Position numbers and translations under genes: made by a program. Of a stretch of 64,000 nt of DNA, positions 1 through 11,425 are shown in pieces. The notes beneath the pieces are model-generated. The model saw nothing but the letters and a program-made list of their open reading frames with translations, was not told where the DNA came from and ran no database searches. Location: NCBI GenBank assembly GCA_047495785.1, contig JBLDXI010000015.1, positions 3,348,001 through 3,412,000 of the forward strand, given 5' to 3'. The stretch is from Lepidodermella squamata (Eukaryota > Gastrotricha). The first letter of the stretch is position 1, and the number at the start of each line of letters is the position of its first letter.

Positions 1-1926
1 GATGGGTTGCCTTCCCCACAAATTAAATATTCAGCAATCTCGCGGTGATGCAGCCGCGGCTTTAATTCACAGTTACTCTCGCAATCAATAGCCGAATGGA
101 GATAATAAAGCAATAATATCATATTACCATCCAAATTAAATTTCGAGCGGGAAATTCTGGCTGAGTTGATATCAAATGCTGATTTCATGATTCATCTGCG
201 GAGTTGAAAATTTAATAAACTGGTCGAGTTGTATTCATATGTCTTCGATTCGAGTTTAACAATAGTTTAAAATTCACCGGACCTTGCTTCAGGCTTTGAA
301 TAAAACGATTACTTTTATCGAACATGCGAGTTACCACGAGTGCAAAACAACACGCATCCCAACGAAACGTGACGTGATGATCAATTATTTATTTCGGAAA
401 ATATTACAATACACAGCTGTCATCAATTATTGAAGAAAATAAGAAAAAGAAGAAATAGCGTAGAATTTCATCATTAGCCGACGGCACTTTTTGTCTGGTG
501 TGCGCGCTTGCAAATCTTTCCGTTATACATCTTTTTCAAGGCACACAGAGACATAAGAGCAAATATATATATGAAATATACTGCAATATCTCGAATTATA
601 GCTATAATGGTTAAAATATGGCGCCGCAGAAGGTGAACATTTGCGCCTAAGAACATGAAAAAGCCTCCAAGCAGGTTAATGGCGGTAATCGCGCTTCGCT
701 TGAACGTAAACACTCATAAGAAAATAAGAGAAGTGTAAATGTTAGGAAAGTCTTCACTTGGGTTGAAAAAACAGTAAAAAACGACGATTTGAATAACAAA
801 CGCATAACCGTTTGATTTGATGAGACGCATAAACAGCAAAAAACTAAACGCATATCAACAATCGCGCGCGAAAAAAATTTCGCGATGCATATAATTGAGA
901 CCATATACCGACGGCTTTTTTCGGCAGGTAGATTGAGGAACGTGCGGTTCAAGACATGATTGGTAGAGCGCAAATAGATCTTGGTTTTTTTTCTTCCAGC
1001 GTTCAACTCACTGTGAACAAAGCAAACACGAGGTTGCTGATATATATTCAACGTGAGCGAAGCTAGAAAATAACGCTTAGAGGTTTGTATAACCGCAATC
1101 AATGATCGAGTGATGCAGCGAATGAGAGATATAATGCACAAAAATTCGTATAGGTAACCAAATGAGTTATAAATGAGAAAAAATGCAGGGAAACCAGGAA
1201 ATGTAAAACGGGGAAAATCATTATAGCAGGACTGAAAAATAAACGATCACATCTGCAGTTTCTTCTAATATGTATACCCAGCACCCAAAAGCGCCAATGC
1301 TATCAGCTAAATCTAAACAGTCCAATTATTCAAGTTTCGACAACCGTTTAAAAACCGTAAGATGAGAAATACGAATTTCAAGTAGGATATTGTAGACAAT
1401 CGAAATTCCCACTATATTTGCACAATTATTAGAACAACTGAACCCAACGCAACGGAAATTAGAACTGAAATCAAAATGATTAATCACTCTGCAACAACAT
1501 GATTTTCCAGCGCTGAATAAATTGTCTTACAGTGAAGCATCAGACCAATCAGAATTAAGCGATTAAAGATTACCAGGAAGATGAATTCACTCTCCAAACA
1601 AATTAGAATTTACAGTGTAAAGTGGCCAAGATACGAGCTGTCATCGGTAAAATCATTAGGGAGACTGATGTTGTGCTAAAAATCAACGTCCGAAGTTGCA
1701 AATTCCGTCAGTAACAATTTATAGTTCAGAGCAGATACATTCCAACTTCATAAATCTTCAAAACCTCAACGTATATGTATATCAGAAAGGCTCGAGATTG
1801 CGGTCCTCGTAAAATGCGGGCTGCAAAAATATAACAGCAAGAAATGTTAAAGACTGATATTCATTCAAAACAAAGCAATTAGTAAACAGAGTAAACAGCG
1901 GCAATCTTCTCCAATGAATCAATTCG
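1..1926. other. Non-coding stretch, nothing recognised
   Basis: No convincing gene is visible. Open frames of 60-165 codons on the minus strand lack recognisable domains and have low-complexity, hydrophobic composition typical of chance frames in AT-rich DNA. Part of this stretch is probably the 3' UTR of the minus-strand phosphatase gene that ends at 1927. Confidence 0.5.
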
Positions 1927-2829
1927 TTAATACCGGTTTTGCATCAAAGAAAGAGTGCGCAAGTGGGATGTTAACGAGTAGTTCGAAGGCGAGTGCGAAC
2001 TCGATGGTGCTGGGGCGTATGAACTTGAAGACGAGCTAGAAGTGAATGAAAGAGTTTCGTTATAAACTGAAGGTCCCCATCCACCACCAGAGTATTTGGC
2101 CTGCAAAAGAAACAAGGATGGCATCAATCAACCTCATATTTCATGGCCTTGAATAGACTTACCTGAGTCATGAATACCGAGGTGCGCCCAAACAATTGAC
2201 GTTCATAAGCAATTATTTGCATCCAAAATCCGTTGTTCGGCTGAATGATTGGCCGTTTAGTGCGCACGTAATGGAAAGCTTCTTTCAGAGTCATTTGTCG
2301 GTATTTCAGCAAATATGCGAGCAGCAAAGTGACAGAACGACTGACACCAGCAATGCAATGCACTAGCACTCTTCCGCCATTTAACCGAACGGTTTCGATT
2401 TTGTCTGCAACCGAATCAAAATACTGGCTGATTCGCTCAGTGGGAGTATCGTAAATGTGCAAGTAAGTGACTGTGATGCCCGGAATGTTAGGAAGCGACG
2501 TCGACTCTGCCGCGCAGTTGATGATGTGCGTGATGCCTTTAACTTTTAGCTTGGTAGCGGTGACCGGATTCTGGCCAGATAAGTACAAGAAGGGCAAGAT
2601 TTCCGAGATTTGGTCCAAATAGGCCATAGGATTCATCGGCATAGCGAGAGCGTCTACGTTGGATGCACGGTAACGAGATGGTGGCAAATTGGGAGAAACG
2701 TGGCGTAATGGCATACTCAGAGCTATTGAAATGAGAAAAAAAAACATTAATGATTCATAGAAGTATTCAAAAGATTAGTCATCTTGGATACATACTTTGA
2801 AAGCTATTAGAGCGTCGAAGCGACATCAT
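1927..2829 (-). CDS. Dual-specificity phosphatase, DUSP14/18-like
   Basis: Removes phosphate from Tyr and Ser/Thr, with MAP kinases the usual substrates for the family. Three exons: 2796-2829, 2163-2722 and 1927-2100, giving 255 residues. The phases join cleanly and the first exon encodes a short N-terminus starting MMSLRRSN. The catalytic signature HCIAGVSRS (HC-x5-R) is intact, and the general-acid Asp sits in the YDTPTERI segment. No rhodanese/CH2 MAPK-docking domain precedes the catalytic domain, which is the atypical small DUSP layout. The last exon adds a Ser-rich tail. The gene is divergent from the Pellino gene about 930 bp away. The exact paralogue within the DUSP14/18/21 group cannot be decided by eye. 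Confidence 0.88.
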
Positions 2830-3699
2830 TGATGAGGCATCAGCATATGTCGAAGATCTGTATAATGCATTGTTCATTCGCGAAATTTCTTGTAATTATA
2901 TCTCAGGCCAATGAAATCGACAGAAGGCGCGATAGAAAGAAGCGATAATGCGGAGAAATTGGCAGAGCAACGTGACGTCCTGACTAATCCTGACTATAAT
3001 GGGAGCTTTCTAGATAATAGGAATCACTTTTTCGACGATTTTTTTGCCAACGCGTCCTTAGTTACGTATTTTTATAATAATTTATTTGAATTGAATTCAA
3101 TAAATTTTTAAGCTGCTCTGTAAGATTTAATGTCAATATCAAGTTTGAATTGAATAAACCCGCGCGCATCTCTTCAGAAGTTGTTAGGGTGGTCTCTAGC
3201 AGCACATTTCTCAAGTGCGGTACACTTGTTCTGCAAAAGCAGCGAGTCTTATCAAAGAGCCATAATGAAGCACAGTTGTGGAGACGTATTTTGCTCGGGT
3301 ATTCACCACCAGGCATGCTAATATTTCGTTGGATTTAATAGGAAAACTGTTTTCTGCCTAAATCTCGACAGAATTTTTCGATGTGGCTTTTTCTGCTTGA
3401 AATTCTTCTAAGGAATGTATAGCGCATTTATCATGTAGCCCATGCATTTCTACTGATTTATTGAAACTGTAATAAATTATCTGATGAAGGAAAATGGATA
3501 CTGGATAAACGAAATGCATGAAACATGACATTGCGCTGTAAATTGGGAGCAGAGCTACATAGTCAAGTTGCTGGACATCTTGACTTGCGCCTTGCAATTT
3601 GTTATTTCTAAAATCTAATAATCAGTGGTTGCTAATACTAGTATTGGGCTTTGCCCTGTTGTGTTGAAAAATACCTCTTCGTCTTAAGAGGCAACAACT
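2830..3699. other. Divergent intergenic region
   Basis: Sequence between the minus-strand phosphatase start and the plus-strand Pellino gene. It presumably holds both promoters. Small open frames on both strands show no domain and are treated as chance. Confidence 0.4.
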
Positions 3700-3708
3700 T
3701 ATATAAAT
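3700..3708 (+). promoter_or_regulatory. TATA-box candidate for the Pellino gene
   Basis: A TATATAAAT match lies about 50 bp upstream of the first in-frame ATG at 3760, a spacing that would give a short 5' UTR and start transcription near 3730. It is a canonical TATA match; promoter function is inferred from position only. Confidence 0.45.
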
Positions 3709-3759
3709 ATTCTCATCCACCATTCTTAGATCATTGTTTGATTATTGAGCTCTGACACA

Positions 3760-6501
3760 ATGAGCCGTGAAATATTGGATAGTTTTGAAATATTGGCTGA
3801 TTCAGTGCCTGTGTCAGAATATAATATCGTTTTGCCTGAAGGTGAACCGGCCCTTAATCTTGTTAATGACTCAGAGACGCAGGGAGACAGTGCCGAGGAA
3901 GAATTTGTGCATCTTGTAGCAAGCGTGGAGGCTCTTCAACTGAGCGAGTCCTTAAATATCTCTTCCGGCGGCGAATCATTACCTAACATTGAAGTGATAT
4001 CTCCAAGTCTTCCTGTGGTCGCAGAATCTGGAGCCCCGATGCAATCGGATATGCCAGCGCATGGCGAGATTAGCTTGCATGTGGAAGCTGCTGAGCCGGA
4101 ATTGAACGTCAATATCCCAGTTGTCCGGACTCCTGCTCAGCCGGTCGATCTGCAAACGCTAGCTGGCATAAACCTAGACGTGCTAGATAATGCACGCGTT
4201 GATATCGGCAGTAAGTTGGTTGTAGCCGGCGTTGGCTCCCTCATTTTGCCTGGCGGGAATCAATCGTCTGCCCTAAATGTTTCACCCGCGATAGTCGAAA
4301 GAAGTGTTGACGTCCATCCAGGCGGAGATTCTCCTGACTCTGTTCAACCTGAAATCAGCCCTCCCGTTGGGAATGTTGTAGCGGCGGACTCGGCAATTCA
4401 CCCTCAAGGAAACCATGTATCAAATCCGCAGGTCCAAATGCCAGTTAGTAATATCGCACGGTCTCCTGCTCATCCGGTCGATCTGCAAACGATCGATGCC
4501 ATCGATAGTGACTTTTTAGATTCTGCACGCGTTGATAATAGCAGTAATATAGTTTTATCTGGCATCAGCTCTGCCATTTTGCCTGAAAGAAATCAATCAT
4601 CTGCCCCTCATGTTTTACCGGCGATAGTCGAAATGAGCGTTGACGTTGTACATCCCGAAGTCAGCGCTCCCGTCAGCAATGCCGTAGAGGCGGACCTGAA
4701 TCCAACTATTCAGCCGGCAGAAAATCACGCATCATCAAATCCGCAAGTCGTCCAAACACCAAATGACGGCTCAGCTCATGTTCCCAGAAGTAGTGCTGAC
4801 GTTGTCCGTCCGGAAATCAGCCTTCCCGCCAGCAATATCGTAGTAGCGGACCTGGATTCAACTATTCAACCGCAAGAAAGTCGCGCATCTTCGAATCCGC
4901 TAGTCGCCCCAATGCCGCTAAACGATATTGCACTATCTGATGACATGATAAATGACGGCTCAGCTCGTGTTCTCAGTCGTGCTGATATACTTGCTATAAT
5001 AGCGAGGCAACAACAAGAGGAAGAACGACAACGAAAAGAGGAAGAAGCGGCAGCTCAAGCTCTGCCAACAGTTGTAGAAGAGAATCCAACCCTAGAAGAT
5101 GGCATTTACGGAAAATTGATCGTACTTGGTATTAATGGCGTTCAGGATGGTCCAACTGAGATGATTTTGCGTAGACGACATGTTGCAAACGGACTCGCGG
5201 AATTCGGCCGAAGTTATGCCGTTGGCGCGGGTCACAGACCAGGCACGTCTGCCATGGATACTGGCATGGGACGTCGGGCTCTTGCGAATGCGAGGCACGA
5301 TAAAAACCTAGCTCAACCGCCAGTGCTTGCAGAGGCGGGCATGGTTCGAGCAGGCGAGGATGAGCAACGACACCATTCCCAAATTTTATTTTCAATTTCA
5401 AGACACGAGACGCAGGCCCTGCAATTCCGCGTTGATTCCCGCTTTGACATGTTCCAACTCGGCCGCAATGCTTCGTCGCAAATTGATTTCCGCGTGGATC
5501 AGGCGAAGCCTTGTTCAGACGGCACTTCAATGGTGTCGCGCTTCGGTTGCCGAATCGTGATTTCCAGGACCTACCCACATGAAGCTCGCATTTACGCCGC
5601 GGGTTTCGACGAATCTTGCCGAGTTTTTCTCGGCGAGACCGCTAAAGTTTGGCGCTTACCAAACGGCCACGTCGATGGATTAACAACGAATGGATTGCTG
5701 ATTTGTCGCGACCCAGAAGCCGCAATCGCGGGCTCAGCTACTGATCAATCCGCACATTGGCGGGAGGTTTCAGTTCGCGGCAATATCTACCCATATCGGA
5801 TGTCGCGTAACATCTCCGAATTCGATTTGATATCGGACGAAAACAACGTTTTAGTCGACGGCACTCTGATAGACATGGCTGGCATCGTTTTGATGTGGCG
5901 AAATCGTGATGGATTGTCGCAATTGACAAGAGATCAGCGTGCTTCTGAGTTGCGAGAATCAATAGCTGACATCAACAACCGTGCAATTTGCCCTGTTCTT
6001 TTCGCCCCGCTTCACCTCAGACCGGCCGTTGGTCCGCCCAGACCGGGCAACGTAATGTTTTCAAGTGTTCTACCTCAGCCGTTGTCGCAGATACAAAACG
6101 GCGCGGCTGGCCTGGAACAGCCTGTGGTATACACGAAATGCGGCCATGTTTCGACGCGTTTCGATTGGGGCCAAGTTGCAGAAGCTGGCGGTATCTATAA
6201 ATGCCCTGTTTGCCGAGAGGTTGGCCCTAGATTGCGACTTCGAGTCGGTGATGAGCCGTGCTTTTGGCGGGATCTTCATCCGGAGGTGACGCACGCCTTC
6301 ACGCAATGTGCTCATGGCGTTTCAGAGCAGACTGCTGTATTTTGGTCGCGACTAGTCTTGCCGCGAGATCTCGTCGGAATTTGCCCATTCTGCGGCGAAA
6401 AGCTCGATCGAGCTCAGCCTTATTTCCGACTATTCTTTTCTGAAGGTTTGCCATCAGAAGGCGACCAACAACCTCCGACTACTGACCCAACAACACCATA
6501 A
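3760..6501 (+). CDS. PELI: Pellino-type E3 ubiquitin ligase with long N-terminal extension
   Basis: Pellino proteins bind phosphorylated IRAK-type kinases through an FHA-like domain and add ubiquitin chains in Toll/IL-1 receptor signalling. The open frame extends upstream but the first ATG is at 3760 (913 residues). The Pellino core starts near residue 449 (YGKLIVLGINGV) and contains family signatures FDMFQLGR, RIYAAGFD, VFLGE and GLTTNG. It ends in the split RING-like zinc region (KCGHVSTRFDWG, CPVCREVGP, CPFCGEKL). The first ~445 residues have no counterpart in ordinary ~420-residue Pellinos. They contain two long internal repeats (about 4117-4320 and 4441-4650), shorter degenerate copies to about 4980, and a Glu/Arg-rich helix near 5005-5060. 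The gene is intronless although most neighbours have introns, so a retrocopy is possible. A poly(A) signal lies at 6718-6723. Confidence 0.9.
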   Translation: MSREILDSFEILADSVPVSEYNIVLPEGEPALNLVNDSETQGDSAEEEFVHLVASVEALQLSESLNISSGGESLPNIEVISPSLPVVAESGAPMQSDMPAHGEISLHVEAAEPELNVNIPVVRTPAQPVDLQTLAGINLDVLDNARVDIGSKLVVAGVGSLILPGGNQSSALNVSPAIVERSVDVHPGGDSPDSVQPEISPPVGNVVAADSAIHPQGNHVSNPQVQMPVSNIARSPAHPVDLQTIDAIDSDFLDSARVDNSSNIVLSGISSAILPERNQSSAPHVLPAIVEMSVDVVHPEVSAPVSNAVEADLNPTIQPAENHASSNPQVVQTPNDGSAHVPRSSADVVRPEISLPASNIVVADLDSTIQPQESRASSNPLVAPMPLNDIALSDDMINDGSARVLSRADILAIIARQQQEEERQRKEEEAAAQALPTVVEENPTLEDGIYGKLIVLGINGVQDGPTEMILRRRHVANGLAEFGRSYAVGAGHRPGTSAMDTGMGRRALANARHDKNLAQPPVLAEAGMVRAGEDEQRHHSQILFSISRHETQALQFRVDSRFDMFQLGRNASSQIDFRVDQAKPCSDGTSMVSRFGCRIVISRTYPHEARIYAAGFDESCRVFLGETAKVWRLPNGHVDGLTTNGLLICRDPEAAIAGSATDQSAHWREVSVRGNIYPYRMSRNISEFDLISDENNVLVDGTLIDMAGIVLMWRNRDGLSQLTRDQRASELRESIADINNRAICPVLFAPLHLRPAVGPPRPGNVMFSSVLPQPLSQIQNGAAGLEQPVVYTKCGHVSTRFDWGQVAEAGGIYKCPVCREVGPRLRLRVGDEPCFWRDLHPEVTHAFTQCAHGVSEQTAVFWSRLVLPRDLVGICPFCGEKLDRAQPYFRLFFSEGLPSEGDQQPPTTDPTTP

Positions 6502-6955
6502 AAAGCCTTTTTGTAGTTGATTCAGACTTGATTATTCCAGAATTGATGTTGGTGCAATCGATTGTTATGTATCTTCATGATTGTTTTCAGAGATTTTACG
6601 CAAAATTTAATGCTTGCAAGAATAGAAACGAATATTTTGATATATGCCATGATTCATCTGCTGATTAATATAACTTTGCCTTCGATTTATTTCCAAATTT
6701 AAGTGATAATTTTTTGTAATAAAATTGATTAATCTTTCTGAAAATTGAGTAAGCCTCGTTAAGGTCTATGATAATTTTCTTATTTGTCGTGATTAATTTC
6801 GCGGAGGGAACAATCATTTTTCAGGGCCTTATCTGCTCTATTAGCGTTAGCGTTATCTACGTCTTTCCCTGATTATTTCTGTGGTCGATACCCCATGCCT
6901 ATACTGACCTTGTAACCTCATTTAGGATATTGTTGAAAACTAAAGTTTCGCTGCA
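6502..6955. other. 3' UTR of Pellino gene and leader of monoamine oxidase gene
   Basis: AATAAA at 6718-6723 fits the Pellino 3' end. A splice-acceptor-like sequence ending in TTTAG lies about 30 bp before the monoamine oxidase ATG and could be a cis or trans acceptor. Confidence 0.4.
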
Positions 6956-9900
6956 ATGTCCGAGAATTGCGACGTTGTCGTGATCGGCGCTGGAATTTCC
7001 GGCCTCTCAGCCGCGTATCACTTGAAAAAGCGAGATCCTAGCTTGAATGTCGTTGTCGTGGAGGCGAAACCGCGAGTCGGCGGTCGAACGCTGACTGTTG
7101 ACATGGAAGTTTCAGGCGGCCGTAAGGCGAAATTCGACTTGGGCGGGCAGTGGGTTGGCCCCCTCCAAACCGATCTCCTCGAGCTCATGGGAGAACTCGG
7201 CATGTCAGATTTGCTCTACCCGCAATACACAGCTGGGACTAAGGTTTGCTGGGTAGATCCTGGCAAAATTGTCAACTACAACTCGGAGTTGCCGTTTTAC
7301 AACCCGATGATTTACCTTGAGGCATTTTTCTTTATGAGAAAAGTTGACCAATTGGCTGATTCATTGGATGCGAATAACCCGTTCATGAACAACCCAGCCT
7401 TGGCTGAATATCTGGATTCTATGACTGTTGAAGCTTTCATTCGAGAACACGTCTACAACGCCGGTATGATTTCATTTCCCTTGAAAAAATTATTTAATTT
7501 TTTGAAATTTTCAGCTTTTCGTGAATTGATTCGAGTTGCAATGCGTGCGTCCTTTGGCATGGAAGCCAATCAAATGTCGGCTTTGTACCTTCTGCTGTAC
7601 GGAAAGGCGTCGGGTCGCCTTGAAAACGTGTTCGCTGCTACTAATGATGGCTGTCAAAAGTGGCGCGTCAAAGGTGGCGTGCAACAAATTAGCGAGAAAA
7701 TCGTCGAAATTCTCGGCCGTGATAAAGTTCTACTCAGCACGCCGGTTATGGCCATCGAGCAGACGGATGAAAATGTCACTGTTACGGTGCTGTCTAATGG
7801 GAAATCGAAACAATTCATCGCGAAACGGGCCATTTCAGCCATTCCTCCAAATCAATTACGTGAGTTGCTGAATTTTCCGATTTATTAAGTTGGACTTGTT
7901 TAGTCAAAAATGTTCTCTTTTTTTACCTTGGACGATTTGGGAAATTTCATAATTCATTCTTTTTCTTTTCGCTTGAAGGTGAGCGTCTTTCTTGATAGCT
8001 GCACGTTGTAAATGCTTCTACTTTGAACAGGTCAAAAATTCTATGCTATGTCTTTTTAATGTTGTCAAAAAGGTTCACGTAACCTAATCTTGAATTTTTT
8101 GTGTAATTTGGGTTGAAAAAGTTTACCTAGCCATTATCTAATTCCATCTAACCGTGTTTATGACGGCTACTTGGAATACTTGCTACTTGGATGGCTACTA
8201 AATCTATAAAAAAAATCCCCCTCGTTTTATACTCGTAAGGTTGCTCTAGTACTCAATCCATGTTCAACCAAAAGTTTAGCCACTTTGAAGACCCCTAACA
8301 GAGCGAAAAATGCTTCAAAAACTACTCTCAGAGGCTGGGGGACATATCATGAGTCGAAAAATAGCACCTTCCCCATGCCGCAAGCCATAGTGCGACCATG
8401 CGAGCAATGCCGTACTTCTAAAATGGCACTTGAAAGGACAGATAGCACTTTTAGATGTCATTTGTTGGATGAATTTTCATGAAAGAATACAAGAACTCCT
8501 TTTCTTCCAACTGAGTTTAGCAGGTGTTCATTTTTCAAAACAAAGCGTCTTCCGCCTTCTTTCACGATCCGGAGACAGTAAAGACGGCGACGAAGAAGAA
8601 GTAGCTGACTGCATCGATGACATTGATGAATATGAAGTGGTAGAAAGAGACCTGTTGAAGGGATGGTAACTCTGACCTGGTTCGGGGGCAAAGTAGCGAT
8701 TAGACTGAATTAGACGAAGGGCAGAAGAACGCAGCACCAGCGGCACCAGGAGCAGGGGCAGGAACGGAAGTGGTTGAATTGTCGGACTGCAACAACGCCT
8801 CCTTGAACGCGGTGACCATTGTCTTGACCACTCGAAGTCGGGTTTCGCGCTTGTTTATGGCCCTGAGAACGAGAATAAGAGTTTCCACTCATCCTCCACG
8901 CTCGTCCTCGAGGCGGCCTCACTGACTTTGACTCTCGCCATTCGATGCTCGAAATTGGCGTCCAGTACACCTCGGTTGCAAAGGCTGACTGAATCATCAC
9001 CTTGATCTGATTATCAATCTCAGGGTCAGACATCTCAGGCAATGCAGCTCCCAATTGATTCATCTCCATTGTCCCGGGTCTCGGCGCCAATGAAGGGATA
9101 ATAACCCTAACCTGGTTCGGGGGCAAGCTGACAATAGCAATTAGACTGACTGAATAGAAAAGGCAAATTATCCAAGCAGATCAACTGACATATTTATTAT
9201 TACTATTTTCATTGCTTTTATAGCCAATAAGTCGCGAAATAAATAAATAATTACATAACATACAGTGAAATGCGACACGTGCTATTGCTGTCACGAGCGC
9301 TGTATCTGTATCTTACTCGGGATCGCTTCGAAATCGGCGAAGGAGAACTTGTAGCCGATTTTCAGTCGTCGGGGCCGATGGAGCGCCCGCTCGGAGCAGC
9401 AGTATCTCTCGCTTCATCTTCAACCACAATGATAATTTCAACATCTCCCACTTCTGAGATGTAACGAACCATCAATTCTATGTCTTCGTCTGAACATATC
9501 TCTGAGTGGAGAGAGTTTAATCCAGAAAAAAGTGTACAAGGGGGAAGTGGACATTTCTATACTACTGGCAGCTTCGGGCCTCGTTCCTGAATGAAATCTC
9601 TGTTGTGAGAAAGAACCCCATTCTCTGCTTGAAAACGGATGAAAAAACCTTGGGTATCAAATCAGCGTCGGTAGATTTCCTTAAATCGTCCACCTTAAAA
9701 AGAGGTTTTCAAATTTGTTTTTTCTTTTTTCCTAAATTTATCTTTCTTTTAATTTCGATTCTTAATTTTTAAATTTTAATCGAAATATTTATTCAAATTT
9801 TATTTCAGTACCAATCAAGATGGAGCCGCCACTGTCTCCCACTCGAACTGAATTGTTGCGGGCTATGCCTATGGGAAATATCTACAAATTCATGATAACC

Positions 9901-10623
9901 TACGAAAAAGCATTCTGGCGAGATAAAAAACTATCCGGAGAAACTTGTTGTTACGGCGGCAATGTCGAAACTACGGAAGACTGTCCGCTTGGCATCGGCT
10001 GTGTTTCGTTCGACGCGTGCCTCGTCGATGGAACCCCCGCCCTGGTCGGCCTTATGGGAGGCCACCAAAACGTGTACTGGCGACAACGCTCGTTTGCCGA
10101 GCGCAAAAAGGCCATTCTCGGCACGATTGCGAAAATGCTCGGCGAGGAAGCGTTGAAGCCTGTCGATTTCCGTGAAAAGGACTGGGGCCTCGAGCAATGG
10201 ACCGGCGGTTGCCCGGTCAACATTCTCCGACCTGGCGTTGGCCGATTTTACACGTCCAGCCTGAGATTACCGATCGGAAAGTTGTACTTGGCTGGCACTG
10301 AATCAGCGCAGCGGTCTTGCGGCTTCATTTCCGGGGCAGTTCAATCCGGCCGTCGAGCTGCAGTTGAAGTCCTGTTCTCGCTCGACAAGCATTCGAAAGT
10401 TGACAATGCAATGCTGGCGATGACTTGTTTCGGAGCAGCTGGGAAGGACCTGCAAAAGCCGATCAAGTGGCTGACGACAATCGACCCTAGTGTTAACACG
10501 TTGAAATCGACTTTCCCAACGGTTCAATTTGTTGTTTTAGCCGGTGCTATTGTAATTTTCCGACGTCAAATCTGGTCCCACTTCGGGTCAATTTTCGACA
10601 AATTTATCGCGAGATTCCATTGA
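6956..10623 (+). CDS. MAO: Flavin monoamine oxidase
   Basis: Oxidises amines using covalently bound FAD, normally on the outer mitochondrial membrane. Three exons: 6956-7463, 7515-7859 and 9809-10623, giving 555 residues. The first intron (51 bp) has no stop and keeps frame, so it is easily misread as coding. The second is 1949 bp and holds repeats. Visible features: dinucleotide fold VVVIGAGISGLSAA near the N-terminus, GGRT, DLGGQWVG, and WTGGCP, whose Cys matches the FAD-attachment Cys of vertebrate MAO. FAD-binding motif LYLAGTES is followed by GAVQSGRRAA. A hydrophobic segment near the C-terminus (FVVLAGAIVIF) matches the tail anchor. Length and order fit animal MAO (about 520). It is probably the first gene of a same-strand cluster with the two RING genes and RCE1. 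Confidence 0.92.
7860..9808 (+). other. Large intron 2 of monoamine oxidase, with repeat content
   Basis: Donor GTGAGT at 7860 and acceptor ending at 9808 join CTA codon halves so that the protein reads PPNQLLPIKMEP, matching the MAO family. The intron is roughly 35 times the usual intron length here and carries a duplicated segment (8658-8712 and 9089-9150), suggesting insertion of a repeat or mobile-element fragment. Confidence 0.75.
8658..9150. repeat. Direct repeat pair flanking about 380 bp inside an intron
   Basis: Two direct copies of about 55 bp, at about 8658-8712 and 9089-9150, share the core ACCTGGTTCGGGGGCAA followed by GATTAGACTGA with small differences. Minus-strand open frames reading out of both copies begin with the same residues (MPPNQVRV). 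The spacing and translated similarity suggest decayed mobile-element sequence; the family is not identified. Confidence 0.55.
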
Positions 10624-10858
10624 AAATAATTCTGCTGATAATTGTTGTTTCTGCAATCACTTCAATCTAGTATTTTCGATTGCTCTAGCACTATTCAATT
10701 TGCAAGACTGGTGTATTATAATTGCAATAATCACCTGTAAAGATTTATATAACGAATATTTTTCATATTCAATATACCTACCATGCTTTCATGATCGCAA
10801 TTAAATTATATTTAATCCAGCTTAATTTTTTTTATTTTTTTATAGTACGCTTTATAAC

Positions 10859-11425
10859 ATGATTCAAACTACTCCACTCAAAGCAGATTTGTTTATTAGA
10901 GATTTGCAAGACACGCCTGATTTGGATAAGTATCTACCTCATAGTAATCACAATAGTGGCGAAAAAGATGGGTCGATATCGCAGCCTAGCAAGTATTTAT
11001 ACTGCCCAATTTGCATGGGACTCCTGCGAAAACCAATGCGAGCGCCTTGCGGCCACTCATTTTGCCGAAAATGCATCGATAAATGGCTTGAAATCAACAG
11101 TTCATGCCCACAGGATCGCCGCCCGTTGACCCACGATCAGCTGCACAACGATTTCATCACGGAAAATCTCATCGCTGAACTGCCGGCCTCGTGCCCGTTT
11201 AAATGCTCGCGCCAGGACAGCGCGACGTCGGCGTTTTCGCTGGCAGATGCGCGGCAACACACGTATACGGAACACAACCGCGAGTTGCTGGCTCGAAGCG
11301 GCAGTGTCATCCCGGCGACGCCCCGCCAGCGACATTCTTTCACGTTTTTCTTTGTTCTGTTCGTATTCGCGGTTTTCGACGTGCTACTTCGCCTTTCTCA
11401 CGACGTGATAGCCGAGGGTCGCTGA
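10859..11425 (+). CDS. RING-finger protein with C-terminal membrane segment (tandem copy 1)
   Basis: 188 residues, single exon. A C3HC4 RING lies at about residues 50-90 (CPICMGLL, CGHSFCRKC, CPQDRRPL), so ubiquitin ligase activity is likely. It is preceded by a short motif DLQDTPDLDKYLP also found in the neighbour at 12145. After the RING, the TRAF-type zinc finger seen in the neighbour is degenerate (CPFKCSRQ but no clear HxxxxC end). The C-terminus has a strongly hydrophobic run (FTFFFVLFVFAVFDVLL), suggesting a membrane anchor that the other copy lacks. The ATG follows a splice-acceptor-like TTTTTATAG by about 15 bp. It resembles the RNF41/TRAF RING family in layout; the exact orthologue is unknown. 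Confidence 0.8.
   Translation: MIQTTPLKADLFIRDLQDTPDLDKYLPHSNHNSGEKDGSISQPSKYLYCPICMGLLRKPMRAPCGHSFCRKCIDKWLEINSSCPQDRRPLTHDQLHNDFITENLIAELPASCPFKCSRQDSATSAFSLADARQHTYTEHNRELLARSGSVIPATPRQRHSFTFFFVLFVFAVFDVLLRLSHDVIAEGR

Noticed and set aside
647-1141. 164-codon minus-strand open frame
   Set aside because: Low-complexity, hydrophobic composition, no domain, no supporting splice context; probably chance.
5092-5578. Antisense open frames within the Pellino gene
   Set aside because: Shadows of a real gene on the other strand; no independent features.
7464-7514. 17-residue insert (SFPLKKLFNFLKF region) inside monoamine oxidase
   Set aside because: It is a 51-bp in-frame intron with GTATGA donor and TTTTCAG acceptor; removing it restores the family alignment.
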